Origin: Pyropia yezoensis
Lineage: Eukaryota > Rhodophyta > Bangiophyceae > Bangiales > Bangiaceae
Direction: 5' to 3'
DNA length: 64,000 bases
NCBI GenBank assembly: GCA_009829735.1
Contig: CM020619.1
Coordinates: 24,019,554-24,083,553, forward strand
Shown here: one piece after another, positions 10,606 through 20,550 of the stretch
Position numbering within the stretch: the first letter of the stretch is position 1
How the letters are laid out: each line of letters starts with the position of its first letter
Notes under the pieces: model-generated
Database searches by the model: none
Seen by the model: the letters and a program-made list of their open reading frames with translations, nothing else
What the model was told of the DNA's origin: nothing
Made by a program: the position numbers and the translations under genes

Positions 10606-13521
10606 GGTGGTGGCGGGAGTAGAAGGTGCGCGGCCTCACACGGCGGTGACGACGAAGCGGGTCGGTTGGCAGGGGGGGACGCAGCCGGTGGAATGGGAAA
10701 CAACGCAAGGGGCTGGTGGACCAGGCGCTCCCCCGGCGCACCGACCACGCCGCTCAAACGCGTGGTAATGGCAAGCACGTCAGTGCGGAGGGGGGGACGG
10801 TGGGTGCCGCGGGCACGAGGCGGGCGTCAAAGCGTGCGGTGGGTGACGGGCACGTGGGGGTTTTGGTGGCAGCAACTCGCCCACGTCCGTCAGACGCGGC
10901 ACCCCCCTCAGCGTGTGTAGGCACAAGGACCAACGGCGGGGTCACGGCGCGCACGGCGTCGGCTGCGGGCTGGGGCGCCAAAAAGCAAGCGGCGTGACGA
11001 GACGGCCGCCGCTCTCCCTGTCTGCGTTGCGCTGCCAGCGCTCGCGTCGAGGCCCGCGTCGACACCCGCAGTGGCGGACACGGCAGCGCCGGGCGCCTGT
11101 CGGACGCGCTGCGACGCTGCAGCAGAGGACGGTTTTGGGTCGCTGCAAAAAAACGAGCACGTCGCTGTCATTGGCGGGGAGTGGGAGGGAGAGGGGGAGG
11201 GAGGAGGGCCTGGCGGTTGGCGGACGTCCGCCCCCCCCCCCCCCCGGCGATCGGCGCCCCACGCGACGCGCTTGTGGTGGAAAAGGGGTAGCTGCTTGAC
11301 AGCAGCAGGCCAGCGAGGTGGTGGAACCGCGCCAGGCAGGGCCGGAGGCGGTGGACACTGCCACGAGCCCACAGCCGTATCGGCCAGGGGGGGGGGGGTC
11401 TTCCCCTCCCCGCGGAGGGGGGCGTGGACGTGCGCGCGTCGGCGGCTGGGGAGGGGGGATGTCGAAGTGTATGCCGCCGCCACGGCGGCTGCCCGGCAAT
11501 GACAGGACGGCGGCGGCCTGGCAAGGGCCTTTGATGGAGAGCGGCCCCGCGTCAACCCGGTCAGGGCGCGCGATTCGGCCGCCTCTCACGATGGGATGAG
11601 GTGGCCTTCGGATCCCCTCCAAAAGCCGCCCTCCGCCCCACCGCGTCGCACATCGAGCGTGCAACACAGGCCAGCAGACCCGCTATGGACAAGGTGGGCG
11701 TGCAATTGAGCGACCCCTACGTGAAACTCCCGGGCGCGAAACAAAAACGGCTGTCGTCAAACGCGGGGCCCGCCGCCGCCCCGCCGGGGGCCGTGGCAGC
11801 TGCCAACCGCCGCGGGTGTCCGGTGTTCGAGCGTGCAACGTCTCGGCAGTTGGGGGGTCTCGCCGATGGGCGGGTGCGACCGTGGCACGCGCGCGAGGCA
11901 GCTGGCCCAACCCCCCCCCCTCAAAAGGGCCTTGGACGAGGGCCACCGTCCGCCCGTCGCCCCAACCGCTGACCAGGCGGGCGACGACCGCTAGCGCGGC
12001 GCGGCGCGCGTCGGTGCCCCCTCCGCACGTGAGAAACGCGCCCGGATTCTGGCCGCCATTCAGAGACCCCCCCCCCAGGGCTCCGCCTGGAAATGGGAGG
12101 CCGCTTCGACGACCGGTGGGGGCCGGCGGGGTGCGCCGACCTCCGTGTATTCGCCAGCCGCAGGTTACACCGCCTTGAAGGCGGATGGGAGCGCGACCAG
12201 CGACCGCTCCTCCCCAGGGTGGTGGAAGCACCCCTCCCACGCCCGCGCGCCGCACGCGCTGCCTCCGCTGTCGCCGCGGTGCGGCAGGAGCCGTGGCGAG
12301 CCCGTCAACGTCGCGTTGCGCGGCGAACGCGTGTGGAAATTGCGAGTGTCGCCCAATCGGCAATCGCGGGGCAGGGGGGAGTCGGACACAATGTGGATCC
12401 CACCCCTGGGTGCCACCACCCCCTCCACTTCTTGCCCCTTCCCTCTTTAGAACATGCCCCCACGTGCTGTTGCGCCACCACTGCCGGCGGCCAGGCGGCC
12501 ATGTCATTAGCGCGAGCGACAGGCAGCGCCAAACCCCCCTTTCAATGTGGGACGCTGCAAGGAGGCAGCGACCGGACCGAGCGCGCCCCCCACCCCCTCG
12601 TCTTGAGGAGCCGGATCATGGCTGTACACAGGGCCGCCTCCTCCCTTGCAGCTTGTCGGCTCAATTAGGACGCTGTGGCCATCGACACTGCCACGTTCCG
12701 TGGTCAGGGTCTAGTGGTGGATCGCGCGGGGCCCCTAAAGACCCTCTACGCACGTATGCCAATTGAGCACTACGTCTCGATGTTGGCTCCTTTTTCCAAG
12801 AGGAGGGGCAGTGTCTCGGCTCCCATCTGTTCTGGTCTGTGAGTGGATGGGCCTGATCCCAGCCGTCAAGGGACCTTCACGGGTCATGGCCCGCTGTAGT
12901 TGCTCAAGACGCGCCTCTTGCCCGCGAGGCCTGCCGGCTGCTTGTGCAAGCGCCCAAGCGTTGGGAGAGAAGGACGACGAGAGCAGAGGCTTTGCAGCGC
13001 GACGGTCCATTTCTCTTCGTATCGTCCCGCGACCCCCATCCAAGTGCTGTAAACACCCCGGTGGACCCAAGTGTCGACGGTCAATGTCCTTCCAGAACGC
13101 CAGTGTATTCAGACAGGATCAGACGTCCATGCATGCGAGAGCGTCTCACTCTGCTTCAGACCGACAAACGAAAAAATAAAATCCGCCCCTCGCACATTAC
13201 ACTCGAGTCTGGTCCTGTGCCAGCAACACCCCCGGTGAGAAGAGTACGGCCCCAGAGTAACATTTTCGGTCACGAGCAGCAAATATGGTGTGAACTGATG
13301 GACCGGCGTCGCGCTGGCGGCGGTCTGGTCGGCGTCTCCAAGCACGCTGCCCGGTTTCCCGCGGCTGCTCTGGCACCGACCTGCGCAAGCACCCGTGGTC
13401 CTGTCCTCGGTGGGGCCACCACTTCGGTGGCCTTTCTCTCAAGCGACGTAGCTTTAATTGCATGGAGAGAATGTGACTTGTCGTATTTATCGTGAGTTCT
13501 TCTTAAGTTTTTTGTCATGTG
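10606..13521. other. 2.9-kb GC-rich region without a supported gene
   Basis: The first part is upstream of the minus-strand membrane protein gene and should contain its promoter. Frames are open on both strands for 200-270 codons, but they are Arg/Pro/Gly/Ala-rich with no domain and shadow each other. One short plus-strand frame from an ATG at 11685 ('MDKVGVQLSDPYVKLPG...') looks slightly more protein-like, yet it lacks support. Poly-C and poly-G tracts occur near 11228, 11391 and 11910. Around 13160-13550 the base composition becomes more balanced, perhaps a leader for the next gene. Confidence 0.4.
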
Positions 13522-15768
13522 ATGAACCCATCGACTTGTGAAAGAGCAATTGGTCGCTGTCAGTGCCAGGCTGGCGGCATGCGCCATGGTCCCGAGGCCA
13601 TCCTCTTGTCGACTCTGCCGGCTTGCTTTGGTATTTGTGGGCCAACCCTCATGGTTGCCACGTTTGCCTCACCCTCATCGCCGCTTCCCGTTCCCACCCG
13701 TCCTCGCCCCCCCCATCGCTGTTCCCTCTCCCCGTCGTCGTCCTTCCCCCTCCCCCGTCTCCTTTTTCCGGAGCCTTCTCCTACATCCCTGCTGCTGCTA
13801 TTAAGAAGTGTCCCTGAGATCCCCCGTCTCGGTTCCCCACTTGGGAGGCTTCATCGCGTCATCGCCGTAAGCACCGCCCCCACCCCACCCCGCACCCCTG
13901 TTGGCCGTCTTCCCGCGGCGGCCGCGGGACCGATGGCGCGCTCACCCGTCGCCCTGTCGCGGCTGTGGTCGCCCGCCGACGGCGGCGGCAGCGGCGGCGG
14001 CGACGGTGGTAGCGGCCGGCGGCTTTGCGAGCACCCCGCGTGGGCGCCCCCGCCCCCCGCCGCGGCGGTGGGTGCCCGCAGCGCACCCCGGTTCGCTGCC
14101 ACCGTCGCCACCCGGCCCGCTGCCGTCGTGGCGGTGCGCCCCGCCCCCCCGCGGTGGTCCTCCTCGTGGGGGCTTGGCGGCCGCCTGTGGCTGCGCTGCC
14201 GCTTCCCCTCTGGTGCTGGCGGCGGGGCGATGCTCCCCCGTCCCTCTCCCGTCCCCCTGTGGCGTGGTCCTGAGGCGGCGGCCCCCCCCCCCCCCCCCCC
14301 GCCCCCGCCCCCCCCCCCGTCCCCTGGCATTGGCGGTGGCGGGGGCCCCGTCATGCCCAAGCCCATCACGCCGTCGCCGGGAACCCCTCCCACCCCCCTC
14401 GGCGCGTCTTCCCCCCCCTCCAGCGCCTCCCGGCGCCCCCCCGACCCCGCCGCTTGGATCTCCTCGGCAGGCCTCCTCGCGGCCACGGCTGCGCCAGTGC
14501 TGCTGGCCGTGGCGGTGGCGGCGCAGCCGCCGTGGCTTCTTGCCGCCGCGGCCAGCCGCCCCGTGGCGGCGGCGGCGGTGGCCCTGCAGGCGGTGGCGCT
14601 CGCCCGCTTCTTCCCCGCGGGTCCCCCCTCCCGCGCCGCCGCCACGCTGTTTGTGACGCTCGGCCTGCGGGTGGCGGTGCTGCCGCTGGTGGGCCGGTCC
14701 GTGGCGGCCGCCGCGGCGGCCGCCGCGGCGCCCGGCAGCGCCGCCGCTACCGCCGCCGCCATTGCCGCGGGCGCCGTGTCGCGCTCCGCCGCCGCCCGCC
14801 GCGGCGCGCGGGCGGTGGCGGGGGTGGCGGCGGGGGTGGCGGCGGCGGCGGCGGCGCCCGCTGGCCTCACCCCCGCCACGGCGGTGCTGCTGCCGCACGT
14901 ATACGCACCGTTGCTGGCGGGCCTGTTGCTGGGGGGGCAGCTGGGGGCGCCCGCCGCTGCGGCCGCGGCGGGCGCCCCCGTTGGCGCCGCGTTTTGGGCC
15001 CACACCGCCCCGACAGCGGCGGGCCTCGCCGCCGCGGCGGTGCTCCCGCCGCGCTTCCGCCCCGCGGTGGCGTTTGTGGCGCTGCCCCTGTCGTGGGCCC
15101 TCGCCGGCGTCGGGGTGGCGGGCAACGCCGCGCTGGCGGCGATGTATGGGGGCGGTGGCCGGCCGGGGGTGGCGGCGGGGCTGTGGGTGGGGGTGGCCCT
15201 TGTGGCAGCCGCCGTGGTCGCGGGTGTGACCGCCACCGCCGCGGCGGTGGTGGCGGCGGGGGGTCTTGACGAGCGGGCGGGCCGGACGGTGGGACTGGGC
15301 GTGTTTGCATTGGGCGGCGGGGGGGTGGCCGTCGCCGCCCGCCAGGTGGCGGCGTCTGCGTCGGCGGGGGTGGGGGGGGGCGTCGACGGCCTTTTTCCAC
15401 GGGGTATTGCTGCCATCATGTCGAGGGCGGTGGGGGGGGGGGTGGCCCTCGTGGGGGGGGCCGTGGGGCTCCTCCTCCTCGGCTTGTGGTGGTCGGTATG
15501 TGATGCGCGGGGGGGGGGGGCGGGCCGGGGGGGAGGGGGGGGGGGGGGGGAGGGGAGGCGGGCGGCTGGGTCGTCCGCGACTAAAGCTTTAGGACGAGGC
15601 CGGGGAGGGGGGGAGGGCGGGAGGGGGCGGCAACTAGGCGACAGCACCCGCCGCACCCGCCGGTTGTTACCGTGGCCACACTGGTGGCTCCGCTTCAAAC
15701 TTCTCTTCGTCCGGCTGACCGTCTGCCCGCCCGCCCTCCCACCCGCCCGCGCCCACCAGTGGGCATGA
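13522..15768 (+). CDS. Ala/Gly-rich multi-pass membrane protein, family unknown
   Basis: One frame is open from a GTG at 13519. The first ATG is at 13522, but ATGs at 13651 and 13933 are equally reasonable starts. The first ~290 codons are Pro/Arg/Ser-rich low complexity. From about codon 310 there are roughly ten hydrophobic segments made almost wholly of Ala, Val, Leu and Gly, for example 'LLAATAAPVLLAVAVAAQPP', 'VYAPLLAGLLLGGQLGAP', 'FVALPLSWALAGVGVAGNAA' and 'GVALVGGAVGLLLLGLWW'. This suggests an N-terminal targeting/linker region and a multi-span transporter-like domain. The tail after about 15500 is poly-Gly and basic; the true stop could differ if there is an intron or an error in the G-runs. 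I do not recognise a transporter family, and the extreme Ala content would defeat simple homology by eye. Confidence 0.55.
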   Translation: MNPSTCERAIGRCQCQAGGMRHGPEAILLSTLPACFGICGPTLMVATFASPSSPLPVPTRPRPPHRCSLSPSSSFPLPRLLFPEPSPTSLLLLLRSVPEIPRLGSPLGRLHRVIAVSTAPTPPRTPVGRLPAAAAGPMARSPVALSRLWSPADGGGSGGGDGGSGRRLCEHPAWAPPPPAAAVGARSAPRFAATVATRPAAVVAVRPAPPRWSSSWGLGGRLWLRCRFPSGAGGGAMLPRPSPVPLWRGPEAAAPPPPPPPPPPPPSPGIGGGGGPVMPKPITPSPGTPPTPLGASSPPSSASRRPPDPAAWISSAGLLAATAAPVLLAVAVAAQPPWLLAAAASRPVAAAAVALQAVALARFFPAGPPSRAAATLFVTLGLRVAVLPLVGRSVAAAAAAAAAPGSAAATAAAIAAGAVSRSAAARRGARAVAGVAAGVAAAAAAPAGLTPATAVLLPHVYAPLLAGLLLGGQLGAPAAAAAAGAPVGAAFWAHTAPTAAGLAAAAVLPPRFRPAVAFVALPLSWALAGVGVAGNAALAAMYGGGGRPGVAAGLWVGVALVAAAVVAGVTATAAAVVAAGGLDERAGRTVGLGVFALGGGGVAVAARQVAASASAGVGGGVDGLFPRGIAAIMSRAVGGGVALVGGAVGLLLLGLWWSVCDARGGGAGRGGGGGGGEGRRAAGSSATKALGRGRGGGEGGRGRQLGDSTRRTRRLLPWPHWWLRFKLLFVRLTVCPPALPPARAHQWA

Positions 15769-16792
15769 GCGTCCAGTGTGCCGCGACCAATTTGGTGCAG
15801 CAATGAAGACTGCTGGGCGGAGAAGAGATGAACGGGGCGACAGCATCGGTTCAGGTGCCCCCGTGCGACCACACCCTGTATGGAGAGGTGGGATCTGCGC
15901 CTTGGCATCCCAGGCCGCCGTGACGACCGCGGCAGCCGTGGCGGGCGCCGGTCCTATAGGGGATGGTCGCGTACCCCACCCCTCTCTCTCCGCCGTGGTC
16001 GCCATTGCCGCAGCCGCTGCCGTGCCCTCAGCCCCTATGGCGACGGTTATTTGAGGAGGCCAGGCTTGCCACCGCCGCCCAGGCAGGACAGCAGCAGCCG
16101 CAGCGGCAGCAGGCGTCTCAAGTCTTCACCAGGCCGGGGTCACCGGCGGTGCGGCGTTGGTCATCAACGGCAGCCTCTCTCATCCCGCCAAACAGGTGGA
16201 CAGACAACAGACGTAACGAGGGTGGAGGCAGCCACCCGGCTAGTCACCAAGGTACCTACTGCTACCCACCCGCTCACCCCCCGACGTCGACGTCGAAAGA
16301 GAAAGACTGGGAGAGCCATGTCAGCCAAGAGGGGTGGCCACCGGCCATGCCGCCCGACTCGTCACGCCGGTGAGGAGGTCGACTGAGGGGGGGGCAGCGA
16401 CGGTTGTGGCACCGTTGGTGAGGGATAGGGGTAGTTAGTAGTGCGACGCTCCACATTGTGAAGTTCCTGAACGCCCACCAGGTGGGGCGTGTCGATACGG
16501 CTGGGGGAAAGGAAACGGTTCTGGGGGGGGTGCTCCCGTATTACATGGCCGGTGCGGGGGCGAAAGGAGCGCCGCGGGGACCGGGGGGAGAGAGGGGGGC
16601 GTCTGAGCCCTTTGCGACTGGCGGCCACGCCCCGTGCTGAGGGGGCGAACGTCCGTCTGCCGCCATCGCGCGGGCGGGCAGGCGGGCGGGCGGGTGGGCG
16701 GCGTCACGTGCACCCACCCCCGCTCCCGACGGCGGGGGCCGCTGACCGCACCGCCGCCGCCGCTGGCGCAATCACTAAAGTTTAGACTTCAA
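15769..16792. other. spacer with a possible short open frame
   Basis: A 136-codon plus-strand frame from an ATG at 15963 to 16373 contains a segment that looks helical and Gln-rich ('RRLFEEARLATAAQAG'), but nothing supports it as a gene. The rest is Gly/Pro/Arg compositional frame. The GC-rich gene zone ends here and the repeat zone begins at about 16780. Confidence 0.3.
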
Positions 16793-17259
16793 TATTGCTG
16801 TTCTCCCAATTTTGGCCGATCCGGACAAGAACAACACTGCATGAACAACTGTGTGAGCCAATCGCGTGCTGGCAGGTGAGGGCAAGCCAATCGCGTGCTC
16901 TAGGGGCCCCTATAGCCCAGAGCAGATGATTGGCTGCAGCCACAGTGGGCCTCTTACCAATCGCTGATTGGTCGAAACACTGCCGTTCTCTCGGCTGAGA
17001 TCGCCGAAGATTCCCCCCACATCGGCTCGTTCCTCTCCGGAACAGTTGTCCAGCTTGTCTTGGTGTCTGTTCCACTCAGGTTCTCCCCTCCATGTGCTCG
17101 GAGTCCCGGGAAAGTCGCAGATCTTACTGTTTGCACAACAATGGAGGCTGATTCGGAGCTCTCATTGGTCAGAGAGGCATCCTGTGAGGCATGTCATTGG
17201 TCAGTGGACTGTTGTTCTTGTTCTTGTCCGGATCGGCCAAAATTGGGAGAACTGCAATA
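16793..17259. mobile_element. MITE-like element with 42-bp terminal inverted repeats
   Basis: The left end (16793-16834) and right end (17218-17259) are inverted complements over 42 bp with one mismatch. The core 'CCAATTTTGGCCGATCCGG' is present at both ends. The element is 467 bp with no coding capacity. The interior is rich in CCAAT/ATTGG motifs, including 'TGATTGGCTGCAG', which recurs in the element at 54991-55445. It is AT-richer than the neighbouring genes. A target duplication of TA is possible (TA is the first dinucleotide in both flanks) but not decisive. A non-autonomous DNA transposon is the best reading. Confidence 0.8.
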
Positions 17260-17612
17260 ATAAGGTCGAAAGACATCCCCCAGAGGATCTAGGGATATTC
17301 GACGTACGGCATTTCGAAGACCTTTCACAGAGGTGCCACTATAGCATAACCTGGGATTTTGTACTGCACAGGTCTTCGCCATGCATGTTTGAACGACATT
17401 CTGAATACCTCCCCAGGACCTCTTTGCATCTCCTCCGAAGGACCATTTTGTCATGACCTATTACCACAGGCATCGCAATTTACATTGATCGTTTTATTGA
17501 TTGTATCAACTGCGCCTACACCCCACTGCTACTCCCCGCTACCGCTGAGGGTAGGGGATCGGTACATAAGTTGTTAGACGCTGAGCCATTGGTGCGTTGC
17601 ACAAGAAAGATA

Positions 17613-17895
17613 TGGTGCGTGGCACAACAAAGATACATGGAGGTTCCTCTCGGCTCGGGCCCGGGCAGGAGACCGGCCATGACGGGGTCCGCGGCCGCCA
17701 TGCTGACAGAAGGATCACAGAGCCCCACGAGAACTCATGAGGTCCGTGTGTCTCCCGGCCGGGGTGCCTCTCTCAGGGGCACCCTGGGTGGACCGGCGGC
17801 TGTCGACCCTGAAATGGGGCCATCCTTTTCGCACTAATTTGCACGGCTCGGGGGTCGGTCCGGGCCCATGTGCTAACTGAGGCTTGGAAGAGGGG
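17613..17895 (+). mobile_element. end fragment of the TA-target transposon family P
   Basis: About 280 bp here match, in inverted orientation, the right end of the transposon at 39972-42042 (41765-42042 there). Shared landmarks are the terminus 'TGGTGCGTGGCAC', the core 'CTCGGCTCGGGCCCGGGCAG', 'ATGCTGACAGAAGGATCA' and 'GGGCCCATGTGCTAACTGAG'. It is preceded by TA and by a second, slightly different copy of the terminal repeat (from about 17590). No matching right end was found nearby, so it is a truncated or solo end. Confidence 0.7.
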
Positions 17896-18210
17896 TGCTC
17901 GATTTTGGGAAGGAGCCCGGGGAAGGCCGGAGGCCATTGTCTTGAGGACATTTTTCCGTGTGCGGGTCCCTGTTTCTGAGAACGCTGTTCTTGGGGGAAA
18001 TGTTCCATGTCATGGGCTCGTTTGATTGGTCCACGAAGAAGCTTGGTCCTCATGTGCCCCTCGCCTGTTCAGGCAGCTCAGGCCCCATCTTGACGGCAGC
18101 GCCCAGAAGTGTCTCAGACACAACGCACAGGCAGGTAGCCCTCCCATTGGCCGGACCAACAGGCGTGCCGCGAGCACACCTCGAAAGCACGTTGTGGGGC
18201 ACACAAAATT

Positions 18211-18360
18211 GCTCTGTCACGCCAGAATTAAGATAGAGTTCCAGACACGCCCGACACCTCCAGCGAGTGGTCGGAAGAACACTGTGCTCTGTCACGCCAG
18301 AATTAAGATAGCGTTCCAGACACGCCCGACACGCCTGGCGAGTGGTCGGAAAAACACTGT
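18211..18360. repeat. two tandem 75-bp units
   Basis: Units 18211-18285 and 18286-18360 both begin 'GCTCTGTCACGCCAGAATTA' and end 'GTCGGAAGAACACTGT' or 'GTCGGAAAAACACTGT'. They differ at only a handful of positions. The second unit runs straight into a 35-nt palindrome whose left arm is the end of the unit. Confidence 0.9.
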
Positions 18361-18375
18361 GTTTTTCCGACCACT
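18341..18375. repeat. perfect 17-bp inverted repeat with 1-nt spacer
   Basis: Arm 18341-18357 (AGTGGTCGGAAAAACAC) is the exact reverse complement of 18359-18375, separated by a single T. The left arm is part of the second 75-bp tandem unit, so the right arm was probably made by a foldback or replication-template-switch event. Confidence 0.95.
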
Positions 18376-19930
18376 CTGAAGCACGCCTTGAGCACCCGAT
18401 CTTCGCCCAAGAGACCAAATGAGTGGCTCACAGCTTCCAGCAAAGATGTTACCAAATATATCCAGCAAACTAACGGCGTGCCCTTGCATTGGATGTAGCC
18501 TACAATGGGTTGTAAAATTTCCCAGGCGCGCACCAGGCACGAGCACGTGCGTGTGCTTTGTGCCTGGCCGTCATGACGGTCCTGGTGCACGGACACGAAA
18601 ACACGGAGTTAACCTTGCGTCTCGGCGGACATGTGCACTTTTCCGGCTGCCGTCAAGATCGGGCCTCAGGTAGGCCCCCCCCCGCTTCTTGATGACGGAC
18701 CCTCTCCCTCCCCTTCCCCTCCTGGACCCCTCTCCTGGACTACACGCCTTGGGAAGACAAAAATCCACCCGCCCCACGCCCGCCGCGGCGGTCCCCGATG
18801 CCGAGACTTCGGCGGGGCACCTTCCGTGCACAGAGGACGGCCGAGCGGGGACCAGTGCCCAGAGGGATATTTGTCCGCACGCGCCAACGTGCGCGACCAG
18901 TGGGGGCGGTGGGGACCGCGCCCCGCGCATCTGTGGCATGGGGGTGGTGATGCCTCGTCTTAGAGGAGAAGCAGGCAGCACGAAGGCCCTTCCTGCTTTC
19001 TTGTCCGTGAAGCAAACTGTGTCTCTCCCGAGACCCCCAAAAACAGCTCCCGCAACGCCCTGCTCCCGCTTTACTTTACAACGGTGAGGAACCACCCACA
19101 CTTGGGCAGCCCTGAACGTACTCGTGATGGTGTCAGCGACCCGTGCCAGCCAATAGGGCGACAGGGTGCGGGGAAGAAGATGGAGATGGTGACGGTGGTG
19201 GGTCTAGGGAAGAAGACGGCGCGACGTCGGTGGTGATCGAGGGAGGTTCAAAGGGTTAACGTCGTCTTTGGTCTGTGTCTGTCGTTGCCCGTCCGGTCTC
19301 CCCAGGTGGCGCTGACACCCACGCACTATAGACTCGCGTCGGGGCGCCCGAGGTGCCCCAAAGCGTGCGTTTCCCCGTCGCGCCGCCGGTAGGCACAAAA
19401 CGGCTCAAAAACAAAGCATGGCTCTCCGGACAAAGCATGGGCGGGCGTGCGCACTAAGGAAGTGCAGCCCCAGTTTGCCCCAAACGAAGGGGTCCCGCGT
19501 GCGGCGCCTAGTGCGCCGTCCCAGCCGGCCCCAGACGCCAGTCGTTCCGAACGTCCGAGAGGCGTGTAAGCACGGCTCGATCGAGTCGACCGAATCGGCT
19601 AGCCGGCTAGCCAGTCACATCGACGCAATGCTGCAGCGAGGACATTCTGACGGACTCGCCAGCTGTGGCAGATGTGGCTCGTCATGGGTGCTGACGGTGG
19701 CGCCTTTCGACAGGCCATCATGGGTTGCGGATGGCTGCTGTCGTGCGGCCAGCAGACCCCGTGAGACAGCGGCTGACTCATCTTGAGTCTGGGAGGTATA
19801 CCGCGTCATGCCCCACAATGCAAGGAATCGATCGATGTTGCCAGGAGTTGGTTCGGCAGGATCTGTACGGAGAGGTCCCAGACATTATCCCTTAGGTATG
19901 AGGCATCGAATGAGGGGGAAAATCCTTACA

Positions 19931-19942
19931 CCTCCCCCCCTT
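19931..19942 (-). other. polypurine tract of chromodomain retroelement B
   Basis: On the minus strand AAGGGGGGGAGG directly precedes TGTAAGG, the expected first bases of a 3' LTR. It lies a few bases past the stop of the chromodomain-bearing pol fragment. Polypurine tracts prime plus-strand DNA synthesis in LTR retrotransposons. Confidence 0.7.
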
Positions 19943-19952
19943 AGGACGTGCG

Positions 19953-20550
19953 TCAAAGGAAAGCGTCGAGAGCCTCAGGTGCGTTATCGAGGTCTTGCTT
20001 GGTTAGCCAGGTGTTCTCACTGACATCGCGGGCTTTCCACTTGACCAGGTACTGCAGTCGTCCACGGCGTTTTTGTGACCGTATAATGGAGTCCACTTCG
20101 TACTCAACCGGACCGTCCGGAAATGATACCGGAGGTGGAGCGGGAGAAAGTCGACCATACAGATCAGCGCTGTACGGCTTCAGTAGACTTGCGAGAAGGG
20201 CGTTGTGCACTTTTCGATCCAGGACTGCTTGAGGAAGATCCAGACGGAACGTAACATTGATGCTTTCAGTGACTCGGTATGGTCCCGAAAACTTGAGCAT
20301 CAACTTGCGAGCGCGTTGGAAGGCGTCCGGCATAAGGTTCTTGGTGCTCAGGAGCACGAAATCGTCGACAGCGATCGTACACAGTCGCCGTCGGCGGTTA
20401 GCGCACGCCGAGCGTGTCTCATTTGCCTTCTTGATGGCGGTAATGGCAGTCTCCTGAGCTTCTTTCATACTGCTTAGCCAATCTGAGACTGCTGGTAGTT
20501 TCGATTCCTTGCTGTCGAGGATGTCCACAGGTACCGTCCTTGGTTCAAAC
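19953..20550 (-). pseudogene. 3' end of Ty3/gypsy pol with chromodomain (element B, fragment)
   Basis: The open frame runs on the minus strand and begins inside a different element (20551 onward). The pol part starts exactly at the target site of that element. It encodes the integrase C-terminal region ('KLMLKFSGPYRVTESIN', a GPY/F-type segment) and a chromodomain ('YEVDSIIRSQKRRGRLQYLV', then 'KWKARDVSENTWL'). In Ty3/gypsy chromodomain elements this domain directs integration to marked chromatin. The missing upstream part of the same gene type, ending at the same codon, is at 59702-63481 on the plus strand. Stop at 19953; polypurine tract and LTR follow. It is a fragment and not functional by itself. 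Confidence 0.85.
20543..20550. other. 8-bp target duplication (one side) of the hAT-like element
   Basis: GTTCAAAC here is the reverse complement of GTTTGAAC at 63474-63481, which flanks the other copy. The two sequences sit on opposite outer sides of the same element type, and both lie in the same pol codons. Confidence 0.65.

Larger units (their letters stand above)
17896..19929. other. repeat-zone DNA without genes; includes a putative LTR at its right edge
   Basis: Apart from the tandem repeat and palindrome at 18211-18375, I see no gene. The part just left of 19930 should be the 3' LTR of the minus-strand chromodomain element, because a polypurine tract lies at 19931-19942 and the sequence after it on the minus strand begins TGTAAGG. 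The outer LTR boundary could not be placed, because the matching 5' LTR is not in the window. Confidence 0.4.

Noticed and set aside
10908..12507. Minus-strand frames of 215-274 codons
   Set aside because: Low-complexity Arg/Pro/Gly composition, mutual overlap, no domain.
13851..15908. 685-codon minus-strand frame
   Set aside because: Antisense to the hydrophobic membrane-protein frame; composition (Pro/Arg/Ala/Thr) is the complement of Ala/Val/Gly codons.
18211..18360. CRISPR-like repeat
   Set aside because: Only two long tandem units without spacers in a eukaryotic context.
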